Notes under the pieces: model-generated
Database searches by the model: none
Told to the model about the DNA's origin: nothing
The model's input: the letters and a program-made list of their open reading frames with translations, nothing else
NCBI GenBank assembly: GCA_023663635.1
Contig: JAMPHD010000028.1
Coordinates: forward strand, 1-34,933
Direction: 5' to 3'
Origin: Acetatifactor muris
Lineage (GTDB): Bacteria; Bacillota; Clostridia; Lachnospirales; Lachnospiraceae
Length of the DNA stretch: 34,933 bases
Translations under genes and position numbers: made by a program
Part shown: positions 1 through 6,337 of the stretch, piece after piece
Layout: each line of letters starts with the position of its first letter
Numbering within the stretch: the first letter of the stretch is position 1

Positions 1-20
1 AATCACTTCACAAAAATTTT

Positions 21-710
21 TCAAAAAGTGCTTGACTTTTTATTAGCAGGCTTTATAACGGATTCCACGGGAATCGGCGGAATGTAACGGGAGGCGCCGA
101 TCGTGACCGGCACTCCCCTGATTCTTCCTCCGTCATAAAAAAAACCTTCATTTACAATTTTGGCAATATGACACAACATATAATAGTTCGTCTCACTTTG
201 AATTACATCCCGATCCAATATAAATTCCCACGCATGTTTTAAATTCAAAATTTTTTGCACATCCATTGCGGATACCCCGTTGACGATTCCATTTTCTATG
301 ATCTCTTCCGTCTGCGGGAAAGAAGTCGCCACCCCCTCCAAAACTGCCTGATCGTAAATATTGGCTTTCATGTTTGCTCGGGCAAACTCCAAATTATCCA
401 ATATCCTTCCGGGAAGTTCCTTGTCCTCATATCCCAGTAATGACAGTTTTTTATTGATATGGCGAATGTTCTTATTCAGTTCCCTGATCTCTGCGGCATT
501 CCGCAAGAGCAACCGGTACAACTCGTCCGAGTAAATATCTACATAAGTAGACGTCAATTTCCCGGCAATACGCTTTCTGATATATAGATATTTGTTGTTG
601 CCCTGCTCTTTGATTTCAGGTGTTCCGTCATAAGGCATAAGTCTCAGCCTTGCCTGATAGTCTGCCCGCTGTTGTAAAAGTTCCTGTATCTCAAAAAAAT
701 TTGTCTCCAT
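21..710 (-). CDS. Fic/DOC-like protein, N-terminal part without catalytic core
   Basis: A 229-residue protein that I read as the N-terminal portion of a Fic (AMP-transferase fold) protein. Residues about 118-140 (IYDQAVLEGVATSFPQTEEI) resemble the inhibitory-helix region of class II Fic proteins, and residues 195-216 (GRIRGVPVTIGASRYIPPIP) match the loop that normally precedes the Fic core. The HPFxxGNGR-type catalytic motif, which should follow, is absent because a TGA stop comes right after residue 229. The start is an ATG preceded by AAGGAG at a normal distance. Only 20 bases of the window lie beyond the stop, so I cannot tell whether the core continues in another frame. It may be a truncated pseudogene or a short regulatory relative. 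Family assignment is from remembered sequence pattern only. Confidence 0.55.
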   Translation of the reverse strand: METNFFEIQELLQQRADYQARLRLMPYDGTPEIKEQGNNKYLYIRKRIAGKLTSTYVDIYSDELYRLLLRNAAEIRELNKNIRHINKKLSLLGYEDKELPGRILDNLEFARANMKANIYDQAVLEGVATSFPQTEEIIENGIVNGVSAMDVQKILNLKHAWEFILDRDVIQSETNYYMLCHIAKIVNEGFFYDGGRIRGVPVTIGASRYIPPIPVESVIKPANKKSSTF

Positions 711-728
711 CCTGATGCTCCTTCATAT

Positions 729-767
729 AGGGAACTTTCCGTCTGATATTATTCCGAAAAGTTCCCT
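729..767. promoter_or_regulatory. Inverted repeat in the leader of the Fic-like gene
   Basis: Perfect 10-bp arms AGGGAACTTT (729-738) and AAAGTTCCCT (758-767) are separated by 19 bp. The repeat sits directly upstream of the ribosome binding site of the minus-strand Fic-like gene, where an autoregulatory operator or an mRNA hairpin could act. No regulator for it is recognisable in the window. Confidence 0.5.
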
Positions 768-892
768 AATCATGCACACTTTATGAATATCATCTCAAAA
801 TTTTTTATACACCTGCAATTTATATAATTTTTTCGGTAATCTGTTTACAATATGCATCCTTTTATTTTAGCCTTGATTTTTGACTATTTTCA

Positions 893-921
893 TTGTGTAC
901 CTGTTAAAAACCGGTTATAAT
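893..921 (+). promoter_or_regulatory. Sigma-A-type promoter of the AT-rich membrane protein gene
   Basis: A -35 box TTGTGT (893-898) and a perfect -10 box TATAAT (916-921) are separated by 17 bp. The predicted start of transcription near 928 lies downstream of the longest possible start codon (TTG at 880), so it decides in favour of the start at 958. Confidence 0.65.
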
Positions 922-957
922 GATATTAAAAATTGGGATTTGAGGAGTAAGAAACAC

Positions 958-1452
958 TTGATAAAATTCGTTCATTTGTTTAAGAATTACTATTTAGGGA
1001 TTTCTTTTATTGGGATTATTGCATTTGTCATTCAAGAAATTCCTTATATGGTTATGCCTTTGATAAAACCTGCCTCTAATCCTATAATGAATATGCAAAA
1101 TGAAATTAGTTGGATAGAAAAAACACAAGGTTTGTTTGGTGTGCTGTCCATGGTTTTGTTAATACTCATTGTTAGAGACGACAATACATTTCTTTCGGTA
1201 ACTACACGCAAAGAAAAAGTTTTTTTGACAATAACCATTTTGATGATACTAATAAATTTTATCGGTTGGACATTTTACTATTTGGGGTTTCAATACGGTT
1301 GGCTGATTGTAATAAGCCAATTTGCGGTTGTTCCACTATACTATTTGTTTTTCGGCTTGTGGAAAAGCAATTATCTGTTAGTTGTTACTTCCTTAGCATT
1401 TTTTATTTTTCATACCATGAATGGTTATTTAAATTTTATTGTGAAGAAGTAA
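958..1452 (+). CDS. Hypothetical multi-pass membrane protein, AT-rich
   Basis: A small membrane protein of 164 residues with no family I recognise. Four to five hydrophobic segments are visible: near the start (YYLGISFIGIIAFVI), then GVLSMVLLILIV, a pair around TITILMILINFIGWTFYYLG and WLIVISQFAVVPLYYLFFG, and a last one at LLVVTSLAFFIF. The reading frame is open back to a TTG at 880, but the promoter at 893-921 lies inside that extension, and GAGGAG at 942-947 is well placed for the TTG at 958, so I chose 958. Base composition is much more AT-rich than the genes to its right, which suggests separate acquisition. It converges on the S8 protease gene with only 8 bp between the stop codons; a short 7-bp hairpin (1446-1462) spans the junction. 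Confidence 0.6.
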   Translation: MIKFVHLFKNYYLGISFIGIIAFVIQEIPYMVMPLIKPASNPIMNMQNEISWIEKTQGLFGVLSMVLLILIVRDDNTFLSVTTRKEKVFLTITILMILINFIGWTFYYLGFQYGWLIVISQFAVVPLYYLFFGLWKSNYLLVVTSLAFFIFHTMNGYLNFIVKK

Positions 1453-1460
1453 CATTTACT

Positions 1461-3272
1461 TCACTCCGGCAAGCTATCCGCCAAACACATGGCCCCAAAT
1501 CCGACCCTGTCATTCGGCAGTTCCGTCTCCCCCCTTAAGGGTCCGGCGCCTTTCCTCAGATACGCCTTCACCTTCTCTCCGTACAGGAACGGGTCGTTGC
1601 CCCGCACGATCCCCCACTCCATCAAAAGCGCCGCCGCTCCGGCGGCGATGGGGGTGGCAAAGGAAGTGCCTGTCAAGGGTGTGTAGCCCTCATACAGATC
1701 CGGTGCCGTAATGTCCACTCCGGGAGCCACAAAGTCGGGTTTCACCAGCCCCGCCGCCACCACGCCCACGGTCCGGCTCCTGTCCGCGTAGCCTCTTCCG
1801 GAAAAGTCCGCGTAGGAATCGTAGATCGCATCGTAGGCCCCCACGGTGATGACCTTGGATGCCGTGGAGGGAATGGTCAGCGTCACCTGCGGCGTGGGTG
1901 AGTAAAAAAAGGTGCCCGCGTTCCTTGTGGCGCTGTCTGACAGATAGAGATAATATTGTCCGGTCACCACGTTCACCGGTGTCAGCACCAATGTCCAAAT
2001 GCCGCCGGTGATATAATTCCCGCCGTCCGGCAGAAATTCCAGATAGAGTTCCTTGGCCACCGCATAGGGCGTGGGCTCTCCCTGATAGGCCAAGATCTTC
2101 GTGCGTTCCAAATAGACCGTAAATTTGCCGCCGTTGACCGGGGCGGTAAGCTCCACTCGCCGGCCTCCCGGGGCCATCATTTCAATGCGATATTCGTCGC
2201 TGTAATTCTGCCACAGTTGGACCCGAAGATTTCTCTCATAATTGGCCACGGAAATCTCCACCGACCTCCTCTGAGGAGTCCCTTGCCCCGAGCTGCCTCC
2301 GCTGTAGACATTCCCGGCCACATGTCCCGCGCTTGCCCCCTCATTGCCGCTGCCCACACAGATGACCGTGCGCCCGATCTCCGAGGCATTGTCCAGAAAG
2401 CGTTCCAACAGGGAGCTGCCGTCATGAGCCCCGTAGCAGTTGCCAAAGCTGAGATTGACGACCAGAGGCATCTGCAACTCCACCGCCCTGCGCAATCCCC
2501 AGGTCACCGCCCGCATCAGTTCCGTGGTGCGGGGAAAGCCCTGCTCATCCGCCACGCCGAGTTTCACGATCAAGAGTTCCGCGTTGGGCGCCGCGCCCAG
2601 ATAGTTGGCGGCGGCGTTGGATCCGGCGGCAATGCCCGCCACCGCCGTGCCATGCCCGCTCACATCAATGCTGGGCAACAGTTCAAACCTGACCTGCGGA
2701 CTTTCCTCCGACAATGCGGCATTGATCTGCTCCGCGTCAAACTCCACTCCCTGTCTGAATCCCTCCGGAGGTCTTCTCTCCTCCGTGGGAACCAGAGTCT
2801 GATCCCACAGATAGCGGATCCGGGTGCGGCCACCCGCATTTTGAAAATCCCGTCTCTTCCAGTCAATGCCGCTGTCCGCCACCAAAATCAAAACACCCTG
2901 TCCGCTCAGATAGGGTGTGCCCAATGTGACAGGGGCAAAGCAGGGGCGGTCCGCGATACTCATGTTCATGGAATCCATGGAATAGAAGAATCGCTTGGGT
3001 TTCTCCAGATACTCCACCTCTTCCAGAGCGGTGACCGCGTCCACCAACTCCTCCGGCACCGTCAGAATGGCGTAGCCGGCTATCAACTCCTCCACAAATA
3101 TGTTCACGGAGATCCGCCCTGCTGCCGCGCGCAGATCTCCGTGATATTTTGCGATCAACTCCCAACTGCGGGTAGCCGCGCTGAATCCCACATTCAGATT
3201 CTCCGTGCGCGCCCGCTCCTGCTCATCCGTCTCCAGAGCCAGATTTAAGATGTTTTCCCTTTTTTGACTCAT
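1461..3272 (-). CDS. S8 family (subtilisin-like) serine peptidase
   Basis: A subtilase of the large clostridial type related to Csp proteases, 603 residues from the ATG at 3272. The catalytic triad is intact. Numbered from this start, Asp133 lies in VADSGID, His207 in SGHGTAVAGIAAG and Ser537 in GTSFATPIAAGAAALL; the oxyanion Asn310 is in GSGNEG. As in Csp-type proteins, a roughly 150-residue jelly-roll-like insert (about residues 325-470) separates the Asn and Ser motifs. No classical signal peptide is visible; the N-terminal region to about residue 100 could be a prodomain. The frame is open to a GTG at 3293, but only the ATG at 3272 has a nearby GGAGAG. It lies 60 bp downstream of the M18 aminopeptidase gene, so co-transcription of the two peptidases is likely. 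Physiological substrate is unknown. Confidence 0.85.
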   Translation of the reverse strand: MSQKRENILNLALETDEQERARTENLNVGFSAATRSWELIAKYHGDLRAAAGRISVNIFVEELIAGYAILTVPEELVDAVTALEEVEYLEKPKRFFYSMDSMNMSIADRPCFAPVTLGTPYLSGQGVLILVADSGIDWKRRDFQNAGGRTRIRYLWDQTLVPTEERRPPEGFRQGVEFDAEQINAALSEESPQVRFELLPSIDVSGHGTAVAGIAAGSNAAANYLGAAPNAELLIVKLGVADEQGFPRTTELMRAVTWGLRRAVELQMPLVVNLSFGNCYGAHDGSSLLERFLDNASEIGRTVICVGSGNEGASAGHVAGNVYSGGSSGQGTPQRRSVEISVANYERNLRVQLWQNYSDEYRIEMMAPGGRRVELTAPVNGGKFTVYLERTKILAYQGEPTPYAVAKELYLEFLPDGGNYITGGIWTLVLTPVNVVTGQYYLYLSDSATRNAGTFFYSPTPQVTLTIPSTASKVITVGAYDAIYDSYADFSGRGYADRSRTVGVVAAGLVKPDFVAPGVDITAPDLYEGYTPLTGTSFATPIAAGAAALLMEWGIVRGNDPFLYGEKVKAYLRKGAGPLRGETELPNDRVGFGAMCLADSLPE

Positions 3273-3332
3273 ATGCTCTCCACAGATCACCACTGTCGTA
3301 ATAATCTATGCGGAAAGGATATATTTTCAAGA

Positions 3333-4667
3333 CTATTCGGCCCAAAAAAATTGCAGCGCCCTCACCGCGTACTCCGTATCCCTTGCCCCTGCGGTCTCCA
3401 CCGCGGAATGCATGGCGAGCTGCGGCAGACCGATATCCACGGAGGATACGGACACATGGGCCGTGGAAATATTGCCAAGCGTCGAGCCGCCCGCGATATC
3501 CGAGCGATTGGCATAGGTCTGGAAAGGTACCCCCGCCCGTCTGCACAGATCTTTCATCCGGGCCGCCGATACCGCGTCGGTGGTGTATTTTTGACCGCCG
3601 TGGTACTTGATCACGATCCCGCCATTCAGGAAAGGTCTGTTGGTGGGATCCGCCGTCTCCGGGTGATTGGGATGCACCGCATGGGCATTGTCCGCGGAGA
3701 TCAGAAAGCTGTCGGCGATCAGGCGTTTGAGCAAAGTGCCCGTATGCTCCTTCTCCCAACCGGGCCACTGACCGCTCAAGTCACTGCACACTCTCTGCAG
3801 CACATCCTCCAAAAAGGTGGAATCCGCCCCCTGTCCGGTGCCGCTCCCCACCTCCTCGTTGTCAAAGACGGCGCACAAAGAGATATATTCTTTGGGGACG
3901 CTTGTGAGCAAAGCCTCCATGGCGGCATACACACACTGCAGATCATCCAGTCTGGGGGACAGCACATACTCCCCCTCCCGACCGATGACGCGTCCTCTGT
4001 CCCGAGCATAGAGAAACAGATCCTGTCCCAAGATATCCTCGGGAGCCACTCCGGCCTCCCGTCCGATCTCCTCCGACAGCATCCCCCGCGCACCGCCCTC
4101 GCGGTCCGCGCTTTCGCCATAGAGCGGCTGCATATCCACCTGCGGATTGTACTCCACGCCCTTGTTCATCTCCCGGTTCATGTGGATGGCCACATTGGGA
4201 ATCACCAACAGATCCCGGTCTATATTGACCAGCTTGGTCACGATCCGTCCGGCATCCGCCACATCCGGGTCACGCACCGCGATCCTTCCCGCCACGGAGA
4301 GCGGTCTGTCCAACCATGTGGAGAGGATCATTCCGCCATACTTCTCCACATTGAGACTCACATAGTGTCCCTCTTTCTCCGTCTCCGGTTTTTCCTTGAT
4401 CTTAAAGCAGGGCGAGTCGCTGTGAGCCGCCGCCATGTGAAATCCCCTCGGCTCATCCTCCGGTATCCGAAACGCGATCAGCGAGGAGTCGTTGCGGATC
4501 ACATAATAGCTGCCTCCGGCGCGCATCCGCCATTCCTGCCGCTCAGAGAGCTCCTCGAATCCCGCCCCGGTCAGTCTCTCTTTCAGGTTGGCGATCACAT
4601 GAAAGCAGGTGGGACTTTGATCGATAAAGGCGAGCATCTCTCTGCAATAATCCATCTCTTTTTTCAT
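3333..4667 (-). CDS. apeB: M18 family metallo-aminopeptidase
   Basis: Aspartyl/leucyl-type zinc aminopeptidase of 444 residues, full length for the family. Metal and catalytic motifs are all present: AAHSDSP (His82), SPRLDD (Asp241-Asp242), DNEEVGS (Glu271-Glu272), SADNAHAVHP (Asp326) and AMHSAVETAG (His420). It releases N-terminal residues from peptides in the cytoplasm. The ATG at 4667 overlaps the stop codon of the upstream DJ-1-family gene in an ATGA arrangement, a strong sign of translational coupling. The S8 peptidase follows 60 bp later, so the set looks like a protein-turnover or protein-quality operon. The family call is secure; the symbol is by analogy with clostridial annotation. 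Confidence 0.9.
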   Translation of the reverse strand: MKKEMDYCREMLAFIDQSPTCFHVIANLKERLTGAGFEELSERQEWRMRAGGSYYVIRNDSSLIAFRIPEDEPRGFHMAAAHSDSPCFKIKEKPETEKEGHYVSLNVEKYGGMILSTWLDRPLSVAGRIAVRDPDVADAGRIVTKLVNIDRDLLVIPNVAIHMNREMNKGVEYNPQVDMQPLYGESADREGGARGMLSEEIGREAGVAPEDILGQDLFLYARDRGRVIGREGEYVLSPRLDDLQCVYAAMEALLTSVPKEYISLCAVFDNEEVGSGTGQGADSTFLEDVLQRVCSDLSGQWPGWEKEHTGTLLKRLIADSFLISADNAHAVHPNHPETADPTNRPFLNGGIVIKYHGGQKYTTDAVSAARMKDLCRRAGVPFQTYANRSDIAGGSTLGNISTAHVSVSSVDIGLPQLAMHSAVETAGARDTEYAVRALQFFWAE

Positions 4668-5215
4668 TGTCTGTACACTATGCCTCCGGCCAATTCTTTC
4701 ACTTTCTCAGGATCCGTGAACAGTCCCGCCACGGCCAGTCCAAAATCTATGGCCGTACCCATTCCGCGGGAAGTCACCACATTTCCGTCGATCTCCACGG
4801 GCCCCGCGGTGACGGTCGCCCCCTCCAGATGCCCCTCAAAGCTCGGATAACAGCAGGCTCTTCTGCCTTTCAGTATGCCCCTGTGGCCAAAGATGCTCGG
4901 CGCCGCGCAGATCGCTCCGATATATTTGCCCGCCCCATAAAAGGCATCGATCTGCTCCATCAGCGCCTCATGGGCCTCCAGATTCTTTGTCCCCTCGCCG
5001 CCTCCGGGCAGGATCAGCATATCATAGTCCGCAAAACGCGCTTGGGAAAATGTCTTGTCCATATGCACCACAATGCCGTGCGATCCCTCCACGGCGCTCT
5101 CCTCCGTCACGGACACCATATCGATCGTAAGCCCCAGTCTGCGGCAGATGTCTACCACCGCCAAAGCCTCTATCTCCTCGTAACCCTTTGCAAAAAATAC
5201 CGCGATCCTGCTCAT
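4664..5215 (-). CDS. DJ-1/PfpI family protein
   Basis: A 183-residue single-domain DJ-1-type protein. The nucleophile-elbow cysteine is Cys103 in GAICAAPSIFG, and the partner acidic residue is Glu16 in GYEEIEAL. Members include YajL/ThiJ-like proteins and bacterial DJ-1, for which chaperone, glyoxalase or deglycase roles have been proposed; the sequence alone does not say which. The start ATG is preceded by AAGGAGAGG. It is the first gene before the M18 and S8 peptidases and overlaps the M18 gene by 4 bp. Only 47 bp separate it from the toxin gene upstream and I see no clear promoter there, so read-through from the toxin-antitoxin promoter is possible. Confidence 0.88.
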   Translation of the reverse strand: MSRIAVFFAKGYEEIEALAVVDICRRLGLTIDMVSVTEESAVEGSHGIVVHMDKTFSQARFADYDMLILPGGGEGTKNLEAHEALMEQIDAFYGAGKYIGAICAAPSIFGHRGILKGRRACCYPSFEGHLEGATVTAGPVEIDGNVVTSRGMGTAIDFGLAVAGLFTDPEKVKELAGGIVYRQ

Positions 5216-5262
5216 CTCATTTCCTCTCCTTCTCTTCGTCAGTTTGCGTTACCGCATGAAAT

Positions 5263-5856
5263 TTAATTCAAATTCTTTCTTGTCATGTTAGAAATATTTG
5301 TCAGTGCGCAAATATCTTCATAATGCCAATCATCACATTCATCAAAGTATATTTCTTCTTTTCGCTTTTTAAATATTCGGAATGGCCTACTGGTAGAATT
5401 ATCATATATATGGCAAATATCACATGTTTCTATTACGTTCTTAACCAGCAACAGCGCTCTGTCATATCTTGCAATTATTTTCTCTTCCGGTACGTCATGT
5501 CCACCGGACTCTACCCTTGCCTTTACACGCCATACATTAATCATAGAGTCTGCCGTCAGAATATAATAGCACCGTATAAAATATCCCTTTTCTTTTGCTC
5601 TTTTTAACAATTTCAAATTACGCTCTGTTGACAATACTGTCTCAAAACAAAATTCCTGCATCTGTTCTAAATGTACTTCTCGCTGCCTTTCTGCTAATTG
5701 TGCTGCTTCTAAATCAGAACATTTCAAATATTTCTTTATTTCGTCAGCATTAATGTAATCCATCGGAGGTTTTAACAATTGCGTAAACGTACTCTTCCCG
5801 GAACCATTTGGACCGGCAAAAACAACAATCTCAGGTTTCTTTTGAAATCCGCTCAC
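5263..5856 (-). CDS. Zeta-toxin-like P-loop kinase (toxin of TA pair)
   Basis: A 197-residue zeta/PezT-like kinase. The Walker A motif GPNGSGKST spans residues 15-23 with Lys21; NADEI (36-40) and FETVLS (71-76) are typical zeta-toxin positions, and RVKARVESGGHDVPEEKIIARYDRA (109-133, given here in part as the arginine-rich lid) is the usual zeta lid segment. Family members phosphorylate UDP-N-acetylglucosamine or related nucleotides and block wall synthesis; chromosomal relatives are often less toxic. The start is GTG with AAGGGG upstream. It overlaps the small upstream gene by 26 bp, the normal antitoxin-toxin layout. Composition is more AT-rich than the peptidase genes next to it, consistent with a mobile TA module. 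Confidence 0.82.
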   Translation of the reverse strand: MSGFQKKPEIVVFAGPNGSGKSTFTQLLKPPMDYINADEIKKYLKCSDLEAAQLAERQREVHLEQMQEFCFETVLSTERNLKLLKRAKEKGYFIRCYYILTADSMINVWRVKARVESGGHDVPEEKIIARYDRALLLVKNVIETCDICHIYDNSTSRPFRIFKKRKEEIYFDECDDWHYEDICALTNISNMTRKNLN

Positions 5857-6052
5857 TATACCGCCCCTTTCTCATCTTCCTTCCTACCTCTGTTCTGGTT
5901 CCATCACTATTTTCCTGATATATAATCTGGCTTTCTCTGTCATATATAACCACCGGAACCCCTAATGCTTTGTTTTTCTCTAACTCAAGTCTCACTGCTT
6001 CATTTGCACGCTTAATAACTGTTTCATCTGAAATATAGTCTTCCCGTTTCAT
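5831..6052 (-). CDS. Probable antitoxin partner of the zeta-like toxin
   Basis: A 73-residue protein, highly charged. Residues 1-30 (MKREDYISDETVIKRANEAV onwards) are predicted helical, followed by a short beta-prone stretch (GVPVVIYDRESQIIYQ) and a basic C-terminus (GRKMRKGRYSER). Size, position and overlap with the toxin gene make it the likely antitoxin. It does not show an obvious helix-turn-helix, so the protein that would bind the operator at 6181-6199 is uncertain: this protein, or a complex with the toxin. The start ATG has a very strong AGGAGG site just upstream. Confidence 0.7.
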   Translation of the reverse strand: MKREDYISDETVIKRANEAVRLELEKNKALGVPVVIYDRESQIIYQENSDGTRTEVGRKMRKGRYSERISKET

Positions 6053-6164
6053 ATTTTGATCACCTCCTCTCCTTACTCAAAAATATCCAATTGCCTAAAC
6101 ACTTTTCGGTAATCTATTTTAATTGTTTCTTCCGGTCATCGTTTTCTTAATGTTCTTAGCGTAA

Positions 6165-6193
6165 AGTATATCATCATTTTATCAAATTAGCAA
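6165..6193 (-). promoter_or_regulatory. Promoter of the toxin-antitoxin operon
   Basis: Read on the minus strand, -35 TTGCTA (6193-6188) and -10 TATACT (6170-6165) are 17 bp apart, giving a start near 6158 and a leader of about 105 nt before the antitoxin gene. Confidence 0.6.
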
Positions 6194-6199
6194 TTTGAT
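6181..6199. promoter_or_regulatory. Palindromic operator candidate over the TA promoter -35 box
   Basis: A perfect palindrome, ATCAAATT-agc-AATTTGAT, covers the -35 box of the toxin-antitoxin promoter; a further ATCAAAT half-site follows at 6202-6208. The position fits repression by the antitoxin or toxin-antitoxin complex. It is also 139 bp upstream of the divergent lipoprotein gene and could affect it. Confidence 0.6.
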
Positions 6200-6337
6200 A
6201 AATCAAATAGTATTCCTGTGGAAATAAGGGGCAGCCTGTGCTATTATGGACATGTAAAAATCTTAATTCGGAAAGTCTCATTGTGCAGACTGCATATTTC
6301 GGATTACAAAAACCCATTCATGAATCATGGAGGCATC

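Noticed and set aside
3264..4850. 528-codon plus-strand frame opposite the M18 aminopeptidase
   Set aside because: The minus-strand frame has all metal-binding motifs; the plus frame is a compositional shadow with no motif.
6218..6337. Upstream extension of the solute-binding lipoprotein
   Set aside because: Would place 40 residues before the signal peptide and has no ribosome binding site; the ATG at 6338 gives a normal lipoprotein signal.
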